Shown piece by piece: positions 25,654-34,904 of a stretch of 59,318 nucleotides of DNA (the first letter of the stretch is position 1; each line of letters begins with the position of its first letter). The position numbers and the translations under genes are program-made. Origin of the DNA: Bacteroidota bacterium (lineage in GTDB: Bacteria > Bacteroidota > Bacteroidia > Chitinophagales > Chitinophagaceae); the NCBI GenBank assembly GCA_005884665.1, contig VBAT01000009.1:1-59318 (forward strand). The letters run 5' to 3'. The notes below the pieces were generated by a model. It was given only the letters and a program-made list of their open reading frames with translations. It did not search any database and was not told where the DNA came from.

Positions 25654-25692
25654 AAGTCATCTCAAAAAGTAGCAAGAGGTGTTCACGCTATC

Positions 25693-25706
25693 CCGCCAAT
25701 TGGCGG
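25693..25706. repeat. 14-bp perfect palindrome
   Basis: CCGCCAATTGGCGG in the 246-bp gap between panC and the flippase-like gene. There is no T tail, so it is not a classical terminator; a role as terminator stem or dispersed repeat is open. The rest of the gap (25654-25899) holds a few TGATCAA direct repeats near 25793-25808 and no gene. Confidence 0.5.
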
Positions 25707-25899
25707 CACTTCGGCGCAACGTTTAATAATTAGGCAACTCTTCGTTGCGGCCGCGTGACACTAAGGTTTTGGAAATGCTTTCAGGTATCGTATGATCAAT
25801 TTGATCAATGATTATTTGTATTACCTGGCCTGCTAAGGTTTTGTGACTTTATATGAGCTGGATGATTGGTATGATTTATTTAACTTATTTTGAGGATAA

Positions 25900-26916
25900 A
25901 TGAACAAGCGGCTTCGCACAATACTTCAATACGTATTTTTTTTCGCGCTGGGCTTTTTTTTCGTATGGCTGTCGGTTAAAGATGTAGGAAGGCCTCAAAG
26001 GTTACAGATCAGATCAGCGTTGCAGCATGCCCGTTTTTACCTGGCTGTCCCTGTTTTTCTTATTTTGTTAGCTAGTCATTATGTGAGAGCGATCCGGTGG
26101 CGCCTGCTTATAAAATCGCTTGGGTATAACCCCAGCAAAGCCAACACTTTTTTCGCTGTCATGATTGGGTATATTGTCAACCAGGCTGTGTTGCGCCTCG
26201 GTGAAGTAATGAAATGCACGGTACTGGCCCGCTATGAAAAAGTTCCGGCTGATAAACTCGTAGGAACAATCATTCTCGAAAGGCTGATCGACGCTATTAC
26301 ATTAGTAGTAGTGTTGGTTGTAACCATCATCATTCAACCCTCCCTGTATGATGAATTACTGGCGACGATCTTTCATGTCCGTGGCGACGGTGATGGCAAA
26401 AAAATACCAGGCTATGTGTTCCTGCTTATCATCTTCGGCATTGTGATTTTGGGAATAGCACTATGGATGCTGATCAAAAAGAAAAATTTTAATGATTTGG
26501 CCGTTGCGATCAAAAAGATCGTTAGGCGGGTCTGAGAGGGCATCAGCGCCATCCAGCATTTACGGAAAAGAAAATTGTTCCTTCTGTACACCGTAATGCT
26601 GTGGGCACTTTATCTGGGCGGTGGGTACATCGGTTTTTTTGCTTTGCAGGAAACCGAACATTATGGTATCCGTGAAGCGTTCACGGTTTTATCGGCGGGA
26701 AGCGTGGGTATGACGATCACTCCCGGTGGGATTGGCGGATATGCATACCTGCTCGAGCAGGTAATGCAGGTGTACGGATTGTCCGAAGGCGTCGCACTGG
26801 CCTTTGGATGGTTACTGTGGCTGTCAAATACTGGCGTCATTATAATCGGGGGCCTGTTTAGTTTTGTGGCCCTTCCTTTGTTCAATAAAAAGAAATTGCA
26901 GCAGTCCGCGCTGTAA
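25900..26916 (+). pseudogene. Flippase-like (LPG synthase TM) gene with in-frame TGA
   Basis: A polytopic membrane protein of the lysylphosphatidylglycerol synthase transmembrane/UPF0104 type, split by TGA at 26533-26535. Codons 1-211 and the segment after the TGA are in the same frame: ...IKKIVRRV, stop, EGISAIQHLRKRKLFLLYTVMLW. Together they give 338 positions, the usual length of the family, with about eight membrane segments and the conserved ITPGGIGGYAYLLEQV near the end (residue about 270). A single base change (for example TGG to TGA) or a sequencing error explains it best. It sits between panC and rfaE2, 5 bp before the latter. Confidence 0.75.
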
Positions 26917-26921
26917 CGAAC

Positions 26922-27413
26922 ATGAAAAGCGTCGAATTTGTCACCCAAAAAATTCTTTCATTTGAGCAGGCAGCTCACCGCACCCGGCAATGGAGAGTAA
27001 CAGGCAAAAAAATTGCGTTTACCAATGGGGTTTTCGATATCATTCATTCGGGACATATATTTTCCCTTTCGCAGGCGGCGAAGGAAGCCGATTATCTTAT
27101 TGTAGGTTTGAATTCGGACGCATCGGTCAAACGACTGAAAGGAGAAAGCCGCCCGGTAAACAACCAGGAATCGAGAGCCCTGGTCCTCGCATCGTTATTG
27201 ATCGTGGACGCAGTAGTAGTATTTGAACAAGACACCCCGCTTGAATTGATCCAAACAGTCATGCCTGACGTATTGATAAAAGGAGGCGACTATACGCTTG
27301 ACCAAATCGTTGGCGCCGGGGAAGTGATGGCAAACGGTGGCCGGGTTGTTATTAACCCGACACTGGAGGGGTTTTCTACCACAGAAATTATTAACCGGAT
27401 GAGAAAGAGCTGA
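26922..27413 (+). CDS. rfaE2: Heptose 1-phosphate adenylyltransferase
   Basis: Nucleotidyltransferase of the cytidylyltransferase-like fold that forms ADP-heptose from D-glycero-beta-D-manno-heptose 1-phosphate for LPS inner core. 163 residues correspond to the C-terminal half of HldE as a stand-alone protein. The ATP site is FTNGVFDIIHSGHIFSL (HxGH, near 35-50), with VGLNSDASVKRLKG and KGGDYTLDQIVGAGEV further on. The kinase partner (hldA) is not in the window. It starts 5 bp after the broken flippase gene, suggesting one transcript. Confidence 0.92.
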   Translation: MKSVEFVTQKILSFEQAAHRTRQWRVTGKKIAFTNGVFDIIHSGHIFSLSQAAKEADYLIVGLNSDASVKRLKGESRPVNNQESRALVLASLLIVDAVVVFEQDTPLELIQTVMPDVLIKGGDYTLDQIVGAGEVMANGGRVVINPTLEGFSTTEIINRMRKS

Positions 27414-27490
27414 ATTGATTTATTAAAACTTAACAGTGGCAGTTTTCATTCCTGGTTAATTTTATCTTCATTGACGATGAATTTTATTGT

Positions 27491-29581
27491 ATGAGTGAAC
27501 ACCACAAGCGTAGGACGATAGCAAGGGACGTGAGCTGGCTTTCTTTTAATGCGAGAGTGCTGCAGGAAGCAGCCGATCCCAATGTTCCCCTCAAGGAACG
27601 GATCCGGTTCCTGGGCATTTTTTCTAACAACCTGGACGAGTTTTTTCGTGTGCGGGTAGCTACTCTCAAACGGATGATACAACTAGGCACCAAAGCCAAT
27701 ATGCATCTCGAAACTGATCCCCAGCAGATACTCGACGAGATACAGATGATCGTATTGAATCAGCAAAGCGAGTTCAACCGTATCTGGGAAGTTGTGCAGA
27801 ATGAAATGAAAGAGCATAAAATATTTCTGCGTACTGAAAAAGAATTGAATGCAAGCCAGCAGGAATTTGTGCGCAACTATTTTGATGAAGAAGTAAGCCC
27901 GAATATAATTCCTCTCATGATTGAGAACATCCCGGAATTTCCAACCCTCCGTGATAAATCCATCTACCTCGCTGTAGTAATGTGGAAAAAAGAAAGCGCA
28001 CTAAATAAGAAATATGCTCTGATCGAAGTGCCAAGCCGCTTGCTCGGCCGATTTTTATTGTTGCCTGCATCCGACGGTGAACATGATATTATCCTGTTGG
28101 AAGATGTCATCCGGTTTAACCTCCCCGAAATTTTTTTCTTCTTCGGATATGACCAGTACAAATCGCATGTTTTTAAAGTAACCCGTGATGCAGAGATAGA
28201 TATTGACAGCGATGTCTCCACAAGTTTTATCCAACGCTTCACAAAAGGTTTGCGGAACCGGCGCAAAGGAAAGCCTGTACGTTTTGTATATGACCATGAA
28301 ATGGACCCGGGTTTGCTGGAATACCTGATTCGCCGCCTGCACCTGACCAAGAGAGACAATCTTATTCCTGGTGGCCGCATTCATAATTTTCGCCACTTCA
28401 TGGACTTTCCCGAGCAGGTATTTAAGGAAAAACGTACACGCAAAAAACCTTTTTATCATCCGTTGCTCGCTGAAGACCGCATATCCGATGTCATTATGAA
28501 GAGAGATGTAATGCTCCACTTGCCCTATCATTCCTTCAGGCCGATCATCGACCTGTTACGCGAAGCGGCTTTTGACCCGGATGTCACTACGATCAAGATC
28601 ACCTGTTACCGGCTTGCGCAGCAATCAAGGGTTATTAACTCGCTTATCAATGCCGCGCGGAATGGGAAACAGGTAACGGTGATGCTCGAATTGCGGGCGA
28701 GATTTGAAGAAGAAGCCAACCTGGAATGGCAGGCAAGGCTCGAAGAAGAAGGAGTAAAAGTATTGGTTGAAATACCCAACATGAAAGTTCATGCTAAAAT
28801 ATGCATGATCCGGAAAAAAGTAAAAGATGGGCAGGTCGTATTTGGATTTGTTAGTACCGGGAATTTAAATGAACGGACCGCACGGGTATACGCCGACCAT
28901 TGTCTCCTTACCTCTAACAGCAGGATCATGGCCGATGTGAACCGGGTGTTTAATTTTCTCGAACAACCCAAAACAGGAGGGCATTTTTTGAAAAATTGCG
29001 ATACAATTTTTCCCAGCCCGCATATAGTCCGGAAAAAACTGCATGACCTGATAGACTCCGAAATAAAACAGGCCCAAAAGAACAAACCATCTGGTATCCT
29101 GTTAAAGATGAATTCGCTTTCTGATGAAGACCTGATACAAAAACTGTATGAAGCAGCGAGAGCCGGGGTACCCATCAAACTGATCGTCCGTGGTATTTTT
29201 TGCATGCTATCTGAATATAAAAAGTTTAAAAAACCGGTAAAAGCGATCAGCATTGTGGATGAATACCTCGAACATGCACGTGTGTGGGTATTTCATAATA
29301 AAGGCAAAGAGAAAGTTTATATATCTTCGGCCGACTGGATGCTTCGTAACCTTGAACATCGCGTGGAAGTGACCTGTCCTGTATGGAACCCGGAGATCAA
29401 AAAAGAGTTGAAAGACATATTGAACATACAGTTGCAGGACAACGTAAAGGCAAGAAAGCTGAACAATGGACTAAGTAATGAATACGTAAGAACGAAGAAT
29501 AAAAAGGTACGCTCCCAGCTGGAAACCTATAATTATTTGTACAAAAAAATACTGAACCCGATTGAGACTCGCAGCAATTGA
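27491..29581 (+). CDS. ppk: Polyphosphate kinase 1
   Basis: Reversibly makes inorganic polyphosphate from ATP. The 696-residue protein has the PPK1 domain order: an N-terminal helical domain (DVSWLSFNARVLQEA, FLGIFSNNLDEFFRVRV), a middle domain and two PLD-like catalytic domains. The phosphorylated histidine lies in EIPNMKVHAKICM (near residue 432), with the second site in HARVWVFHNKGKEKVYISSADWM (near 600). The start at 27491 agrees with the family N-terminus. Its last 20 bp overlap the ppx-like gene, so synthesis and breakdown of polyphosphate are encoded together. Confidence 0.96.
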   Translation: MSEHHKRRTIARDVSWLSFNARVLQEAADPNVPLKERIRFLGIFSNNLDEFFRVRVATLKRMIQLGTKANMHLETDPQQILDEIQMIVLNQQSEFNRIWEVVQNEMKEHKIFLRTEKELNASQQEFVRNYFDEEVSPNIIPLMIENIPEFPTLRDKSIYLAVVMWKKESALNKKYALIEVPSRLLGRFLLLPASDGEHDIILLEDVIRFNLPEIFFFFGYDQYKSHVFKVTRDAEIDIDSDVSTSFIQRFTKGLRNRRKGKPVRFVYDHEMDPGLLEYLIRRLHLTKRDNLIPGGRIHNFRHFMDFPEQVFKEKRTRKKPFYHPLLAEDRISDVIMKRDVMLHLPYHSFRPIIDLLREAAFDPDVTTIKITCYRLAQQSRVINSLINAARNGKQVTVMLELRARFEEEANLEWQARLEEEGVKVLVEIPNMKVHAKICMIRKKVKDGQVVFGFVSTGNLNERTARVYADHCLLTSNSRIMADVNRVFNFLEQPKTGGHFLKNCDTIFPSPHIVRKKLHDLIDSEIKQAQKNKPSGILLKMNSLSDEDLIQKLYEAARAGVPIKLIVRGIFCMLSEYKKFKKPVKAISIVDEYLEHARVWVFHNKGKEKVYISSADWMLRNLEHRVEVTCPVWNPEIKKELKDILNIQLQDNVKARKLNNGLSNEYVRTKNKKVRSQLETYNYLYKKILNPIETRSN

Positions 29582-30458
29582 CATTGGAAGTAACGCAGCA
29601 AGATTATTAATAACCGATGTTATCACCGGCCCAAAGTCAACACCTGAGTTCATCAAGGTAGCGTTGATCCGCGTTCCTCTCCGTCTCGGCTTTGATGTTT
29701 TTGAAAAAGGTGAGATATCACCGGCAAAAACTGAAAAGATCATCAAGACCATCCGATCTTACAAATATTTACTTGATGTTTATGAGGTCAAACACCTGAA
29801 AGCCTGCGCCACTTCAGCCATGCGGGACGCTGTAAATGGGGAGATGATTATAAAAAAGATAAAGGAGGAAACAGGTATCGATATCTCCATTATCACCGGC
29901 CAGGAAGAGGCTTCGCTGATCTACGAAAACCATGTCGCCGAAAATATGACCGACCAGGAGTCATATCTCTATATTGATGTTGGTGGTGGAAGTACCGAGC
30001 TAACCTTCTTCAGCGATGGCAAGCTGATATTTAAAGATTCTTTCAACATTGGCACGATACGCCTGCTTAAAGGGCAGGTATCCGAATCATTGTGGGATGA
30101 GATGAAGAATTTTATTAAAACAAAAACAAAAGGGCATCATCACGTCACAGCCATTGGATCAGGCGGCAACATCAATAAGATATTCTCTCTTTCAAAACGC
30201 AAAGAAGGCAAGCCTCTCTCACTGGATTCGTTGCGCGAGTATTATAAAGAATTCAACACACTGTCGGTGGCACAACGCATGTCGCTTTACAAACTCAGGG
30301 AAGACAGGGCCGATGTAATTGTGCCCGCTCTTCTCATTTATATCAATGTCATGCGCTGGAGTGATACCGAAGAAATATTTGTCCCCAAGATCGGCCTTGC
30401 CGATGGCCTGATCCATACATTATATGAAGAAGTGCGGTTAAAAGAAGTTGAAGTCTGA
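29562..30458 (+). CDS. ppx: Ppx/GppA family exopolyphosphatase
   Basis: Actin-like-fold phosphatase predicted to remove phosphate from polyphosphate ends or from pppGpp. 298 residues, the short form consisting of the catalytic Ppx/GppA domains. Visible motifs are AAIDIGSNAARLLI (phosphate 1), ACATSAMRDA, EEASLIYENHV (containing the catalytic Glu) and YIDVGGGSTELTFF (phosphate 2). The start codon is TTG, 20 bp inside the end of ppk, indicating translational coupling. The C-terminal HD-like domain of long exopolyphosphatases is absent. Confidence 0.92.
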   Translation: MRLAAIDIGSNAARLLITDVITGPKSTPEFIKVALIRVPLRLGFDVFEKGEISPAKTEKIIKTIRSYKYLLDVYEVKHLKACATSAMRDAVNGEMIIKKIKEETGIDISIITGQEEASLIYENHVAENMTDQESYLYIDVGGGSTELTFFSDGKLIFKDSFNIGTIRLLKGQVSESLWDEMKNFIKTKTKGHHHVTAIGSGGNINKIFSLSKRKEGKPLSLDSLREYYKEFNTLSVAQRMSLYKLREDRADVIVPALLIYINVMRWSDTEEIFVPKIGLADGLIHTLYEEVRLKEVEV

Positions 30459-30490
30459 GTTATAACCGGAAATCATTTGTCAAGCTTAGC

Positions 30491-30518
30491 AGCCCTCGGA
30501 CCGCGTCGGGGCTTTTTT
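30491..30518 (+). terminator. Terminator after ppk-ppx
   Basis: AGCCCT (30491-30496) pairs with GGGGCT (30507-30512, one G-T pair); the loop region has further GC pairing. TTTTTT follows at 30513-30518. Confidence 0.65.
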
Positions 30519-30586
30519 AATGGCCAATCAATGTATAAAGGCTTCACACCTTTCAATTATCTTTACAGGCACATAACCAAAATAAA

Positions 30587-31420
30587 ATGACCGATAACAA
30601 GGAAGCCAAAGAATCCAGGGATGTTAAGAAAGTCACCACAAACACCATTCAAAAAATGAAGCAGGCCGGTGAGAAGATATCAATGATCACCGCTTACGAT
30701 TATTCTTTTGCCCGGATCTTCGATGAGGCAGGCATTGATATCATATTGGTAGGCGATAGTGCCAGCAATGTAATGGCCGGTCACACCACTACCCTGCCTA
30801 TAACGCTCGACCAGATGATCTACCATGCACAAAGTGTGGTCAGGGCCCGGGAACGAGCCCTTATCGTAGCAGATATTCCATTCGGCTACTATCAATCCAA
30901 TTCCGAGATCGCCCTGGCATCCGCAATACGTATCATGAAAGAAAGCGGGGCTCATACCGTAAAACTGGAAGGAGGCGAAGAGATCATTGATTCAGTAAAA
31001 AAAATTGTCAGTGCAGGTATTCCAGTAATGGGTCATTTAGGATTGACGCCACAATCAATCAATAAATTCGGCACATACGTCGTGAGGGCCACCGAAAAAG
31101 CGGAAGCTGACAAATTAAAGAAAGATGCTTTGTTGCTGCAGGAAGCGGGTGCTTTTGCCATCGTGCTGGAAAAAATCCCAGCTTCACTGGCTAAAGGAGT
31201 CAGCAAAAGCTTAAGTATTCCAACGATCGGTATCGGTGCAGGCAAGTTCTGTGATGGCCAGGTCCTGGTTATGCACGATATGCTTGGCATCAATGTCGAA
31301 TTCAAACCCCGTTTTTTACGGCAATACCTGAATTTGAATGAGCAGATCACAAATGCTATCCAGAAATATATTAAAGACGTGAAGTCAGTGGATTTTCCAA
31401 ACGAAAGCGAACAATACTGA
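30587..31420 (+). CDS. panB: 3-methyl-2-oxobutanoate hydroxymethyltransferase
   Basis: First committed step of pantothenate synthesis: transfer of a hydroxymethyl group from 5,10-methylene-THF to ketoisovalerate, giving ketopantoate. 277 residues with [17 protein letters not shown], the metal and substrate motif [19 protein letters not shown] (near 53), [10 protein letters not shown] (near 100) and VKLEGGEE (near 125); a C-terminal [15 protein letters not shown] is also conserved. Residues 1-15 ([14 protein letters not shown]) form a charged extension. It is transcribed separately from panC, with ppk and ppx between them. Confidence 0.96.
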   Translation: MTDNKEAKESRDVKKVTTNTIQKMKQAGEKISMITAYDYSFARIFDEAGIDIILVGDSASNVMAGHTTTLPITLDQMIYHAQSVVRARERALIVADIPFGYYQSNSEIALASAIRIMKESGAHTVKLEGGEEIIDSVKKIVSAGIPVMGHLGLTPQSINKFGTYVVRATEKAEADKLKKDALLLQEAGAFAIVLEKIPASLAKGVSKSLSIPTIGIGAGKFCDGQVLVMHDMLGINVEFKPRFLRQYLNLNEQITNAIQKYIKDVKSVDFPNESEQY

Positions 31421-31596
31421 TTTCAGAACGCTGATTAATATGGTCGTTAAGATTTTCGCAGATCATAACTTATCCCACAATCATAAAAATCTGCGTTCTC
31501 CCTATTTCAAGAATGGCGATACCTGCATTGATATTTCATTTATTCAACCAATACAGCTTCATTTTTGTTTTACATTTACTTCCTTAAAAATTGGCT

Positions 31597-33120
31597 ATGG
31601 ATTTCCTCAAGATATTAAACATACAACCTGTAAATCCCGGCGTAAGTACCGGCCAGCAATGGATTAAATCCACTGGTGAAAAAATAGATTCTTACTCTCC
31701 GGTAGACGGCAAATTGATCGGCTCTGTAATGTCAGCCGATAAAAAGAGCTATGAAGCCGTTATTAAACAGGCGAACGATGCTTTTTTAAGTTGGCGGCTG
31801 TTACCAGCTCCCAAGCGCGGGGAGATTGTAAGACAGGTCGCCGAAGCGCTCAGGCAAAAAAAAGAACCGTTGGGCAAACTGGTTTCTTATGAGATGGGGA
31901 AAAGCTTGCAGGAAGGCTACGGTGAAGTGCAGGAGATGATCGATATCTGTGATTTTGCCGTTGGCTTATCCCGTCAGCTATATGGATTGACCATGCATAG
32001 TGAGCGGCCCGGTCACCGCATGTATGAACAGTATCATCCACTGGGCATTGTCGGTATCATTTCAGCATTCAATTTTCCGGTTGCTGTGTGGAGCTGGAAT
32101 AGTATGCTGGCCTGGGTTTGCGGCGATGTTTGTATATGGAAGCCTTCGGAAAAAACACCACTATGTGCTATAGCCTGCCAGCATATCATTGATGAAGTGT
32201 TCAAAAAAAATAACGTACCCGAAGGCGTTTGCAACCTTGTTATTGGTGGAAGAGAAGTAGGCGAATGGATTGCCAATGATCCGGGAATACCACTGGTATC
32301 GGCCACCGGCTCTACCAGGATGGGAAAAGCAGTTGGGGCCGCTGTTGGAGCAAGACTCGGCAGAGCCCTGCTTGAACTGGGAGGAAACAATGCGATCATC
32401 ATTTCCAAAGAGGCTGACCTGGATATTGCCATCATTGGGTCGCTATTCGGGGCAGTTGGAACGGCTGGTCAAAGATGTACTTCTACAAGAAGACTGATCA
32501 TCCACCAGGATGTTTATGATACAGTAAAAAACAGGTTGATCACCGCATACAGGCAATTAAAGATCGGCGATCCATTGAACGAGGTACATCATGTAGGTCC
32601 ACTGATTGACAAGTACGCAGTCAAAATGTACGAAGAGGCGATTGACAAATGTAAAAAACAGGGAGGCCGATTTGTTGTGGAAGGTGGTGTGCTTGAAGGT
32701 AACGGGTTTGAAAGCGGTTGTTATGTTAAGCCCTGTATCGCTGAAGTTGGTGCCGATATGGAAATCGTAGCGCATGAAACTTTCGCGCCTATCCTGTATT
32801 TGTTGAAGTATAAAACAATCGATGAAGCGATAAATCTTCAAAATGCTGTACCGCAGGGGCTGTCTTCATCGATCATGACATTAAACCAGCGCGAAGCCGA
32901 ACTGTTTTTATCAGTGGCCGGGAGCGATTGTGGTATTGCCAACGTCAATATCGGGACATCCGGCGCTGAGATCGGCGGCGCATTCGGGGGTGAAAAAGAA
33001 ACCGGCGGAGGCCGTGAAAGCGGTAGTGATGCCTGGAAAGCCTATATGCGCCGGCAGACGAATACCATCAATTACAGCAATAATTTACCATTAGCACAAG
33101 GGATAAAGTTCGATCTGTGA
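31597..33120 (+). CDS. ALDH7-type aldehyde dehydrogenase
   Basis: NAD-dependent aldehyde dehydrogenase of the antiquitin group, which oxidises alpha-aminoadipic semialdehyde/piperideine-6-carboxylate in lysine breakdown. 507 residues with WNSMLAWVCGDVCIWKPSEKTPL (cofactor region), ATGSTRMGKAVG, LELGGNNAIII (catalytic Glu), GTAGQRCTSTRRL (catalytic Cys) and the ALDH7-like C-terminus FGGEKETGGGRESGSDAWKA. The ATG at 31597 is preferred to the in-frame TTG at 31591. No lysine-pathway genes are adjacent. The 170 bp upstream contain nothing convincing apart from a possible promoter. Confidence 0.87.
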   Translation: MDFLKILNIQPVNPGVSTGQQWIKSTGEKIDSYSPVDGKLIGSVMSADKKSYEAVIKQANDAFLSWRLLPAPKRGEIVRQVAEALRQKKEPLGKLVSYEMGKSLQEGYGEVQEMIDICDFAVGLSRQLYGLTMHSERPGHRMYEQYHPLGIVGIISAFNFPVAVWSWNSMLAWVCGDVCIWKPSEKTPLCAIACQHIIDEVFKKNNVPEGVCNLVIGGREVGEWIANDPGIPLVSATGSTRMGKAVGAAVGARLGRALLELGGNNAIIISKEADLDIAIIGSLFGAVGTAGQRCTSTRRLIIHQDVYDTVKNRLITAYRQLKIGDPLNEVHHVGPLIDKYAVKMYEEAIDKCKKQGGRFVVEGGVLEGNGFESGCYVKPCIAEVGADMEIVAHETFAPILYLLKYKTIDEAINLQNAVPQGLSSSIMTLNQREAELFLSVAGSDCGIANVNIGTSGAEIGGAFGGEKETGGGRESGSDAWKAYMRRQTNTINYSNNLPLAQGIKFDL

Positions 33121-33248
33121 TGTGAATTCTACGGTGCAATGACCAGAGGGTATTTACTCCAAATTCGCTGAAGCTTCATTTTTCGGCAAATATTTACAAT
33201 TTTTGTAAGTCGACCGATATCCTAATAAAAACAAACAATTCAATATCC

Positions 33249-34757
33249 ATGAAACTGAGCTGTACTTGTGTAGCTGCTTTACTGTTAATAGCTACTTTTT
33301 CCAACGCACAACAATACCGCATAGGTATGCTTGGCGGTGTTCACCAATCGAAAGTGCTGGAGAACACTGATCTCCCGGGTTGGGATTCTTTAAAAAATAA
33401 ATATTCGCCGCGGACCGGTATCCATTTCGGTTTTATTGCAAATATTCCATTTAAAGCGGGATCGAATCTTTATTTCCAACCGTCAATCATCTTTTCCAAT
33501 AAAGGACGCAAGTTCGCGATGAGGTATGATACAACTGTCAGCCAGACACTGTATGTATCGTCATCGGAATTCATTAACTATCTCGACCTGCCTCTTAACG
33601 TCGTTTACAAGTTCAGGTTGGGGAAAACAGCGAGGTTTATAATTGGAGCAGGTCCGTATGCGTCTTTCTTCTACACAGGAAAATTGAGAACTGAAACCGT
33701 ATCAAAGAATGGTGACTACACCGTTGATGAGAATAAAGATCCTGCAGTTGGAGACGGTAAGGGCAAATATGCCGTACTCGATTATGGCGTCAATGGATTG
33801 GCCGGTTTTGAATTCGGCCGTGTTTTCCTGACCGCCAATTACAGCCGCGGCATGAAAGATTTTTATAAGCCCGAAAACTATAACGCCACCATGAGACACG
33901 AGGTCCTGGGAATGACCATTGGTGTATTTATCGACAAATTGGGTAAGGCTCCTAAGGACAGGGATGGCGATGGTGTGAAAGACGCTGAAGATAAATGTCC
34001 TGATCAACCCGGTCTTACTAAATTCAATGGATGTCCCGATACGGATGGCGACGGCATCCAGGATAAAGAAGATAAATGTCCCGGACAGGCTGGCTTGCTG
34101 GCCAACGCCGGATGTCCCTATACCGACAAAGACAACGATGGTGTATTGGATAAGGACGATAAATGTCCCGATGTAGCTGGTGTAAAAGAAAACAACGGTT
34201 GCCCGGCTCCTCCCAAAGACACTGACAAAGATGGTGTCATGGATGATGTGGATAAATGTCCGACTGTCGCAGGCTCCAGCCGGTACGAAGGATGCCCGGT
34301 ACCTGATAGCGATGGAGATGGGTTGAATGACGAAGTGGACAAATGTCCGATGGTAAAAGGTATTGCAGCCCGCAATGGCTGTCCCGAAGAGGTTAAAAAA
34401 GAGATCGTTGAAAAGGTGAACTATGCCGCACGCCGCATCCAGTTCAAGCAGGGTAAATCTGACCTCGCTACTTCTACATTTGCCGTATTGAATGACGTGG
34501 TAAAAATATTGAAACAGAACCCCGGCATCAGGGTTTCTATCGAAGGCCACACAAGCGGGGATGCAGCCTACGATGCCAACATGAAGCTCTCCCAGGATCG
34601 CGCCAACAGGGTGAAAGCCTACCTGGTATCCAAAGGGATAGCCCCATCCAGGCTGAATGCTGTCGGTTTTGGTCCCAACAGGCCGTTGAATGCCGGCATC
34701 ACGGAAGCTGAAAAAGCTAAAAATCGCCGTGTTGAACTTAAGTTAAGCAACCAATAA
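33249..34757 (+). CDS. OmpA-family protein with TSP3 repeats
   Basis: 502-residue outer membrane protein that likely links the outer membrane to peptidoglycan. Order: signal peptide (LSCTCVAALLLIATFSNAQ), a PorT-like beta-barrel (about 22-230), five calcium-binding thrombospondin type-3 repeats (about 237-378; pattern DxDxDGxxDxxDKCP followed by x(7-9)GCP), then an OmpA C-terminal domain (about 385-502) with IEGHTSGDAAYDANMKLSQDRA and the peptidoglycan-contact region NRRVELKL. Family members in Bacteroidota are abundant envelope proteins. A single-gene unit with its own terminator. Confidence 0.93.
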   Translation: MKLSCTCVAALLLIATFSNAQQYRIGMLGGVHQSKVLENTDLPGWDSLKNKYSPRTGIHFGFIANIPFKAGSNLYFQPSIIFSNKGRKFAMRYDTTVSQTLYVSSSEFINYLDLPLNVVYKFRLGKTARFIIGAGPYASFFYTGKLRTETVSKNGDYTVDENKDPAVGDGKGKYAVLDYGVNGLAGFEFGRVFLTANYSRGMKDFYKPENYNATMRHEVLGMTIGVFIDKLGKAPKDRDGDGVKDAEDKCPDQPGLTKFNGCPDTDGDGIQDKEDKCPGQAGLLANAGCPYTDKDNDGVLDKDDKCPDVAGVKENNGCPAPPKDTDKDGVMDDVDKCPTVAGSSRYEGCPVPDSDGDGLNDEVDKCPMVKGIAARNGCPEEVKKEIVEKVNYAARRIQFKQGKSDLATSTFAVLNDVVKILKQNPGIRVSIEGHTSGDAAYDANMKLSQDRANRVKAYLVSKGIAPSRLNAVGFGPNRPLNAGITEAEKAKNRRVELKLSNQ

Positions 34758-34782
34758 GCATATATAGCCGTCAATGGCTTAG

Positions 34783-34813
34783 AAACCCCTGCTAGTTTAT
34801 TTTGCAGGGGTTT
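34783..34813 (+). terminator. Terminator after OmpA-family gene
   Basis: AAACCCCTGC (34783-34792) and GCAGGGGTTT (34804-34813) form a perfect 10-bp stem with an 11-nt loop; the sequence continues TTATTTTT. Confidence 0.88.
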
Positions 34814-34904
34814 TTATTTTTCTAAAAAGTATGAATGGTAACTGGTATTTTTATTGCTTTTGCAATTTTGCATTTTAATCTAATCCTTACAATAAAACGT
34901 TACA

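Noticed and set aside
25793..25808. TGATCAATTTGATCAA as a third FNR-type site
   Set aside because: The half-sites are direct repeats with wrong spacing, and no -7 element lies at the distance seen at the other two boxes.
31440..31667. 75-residue reading frame before the ALDH gene
   Set aside because: It overlaps the ALDH start in another frame and looks random (His/Lys/Phe-rich).
33702..34550. 282-residue reading frame antisense to the OmpA-family gene
   Set aside because: It arises from the codon pattern of the repeated calcium-binding segments; no start signal or homology, and the sense gene is clear.
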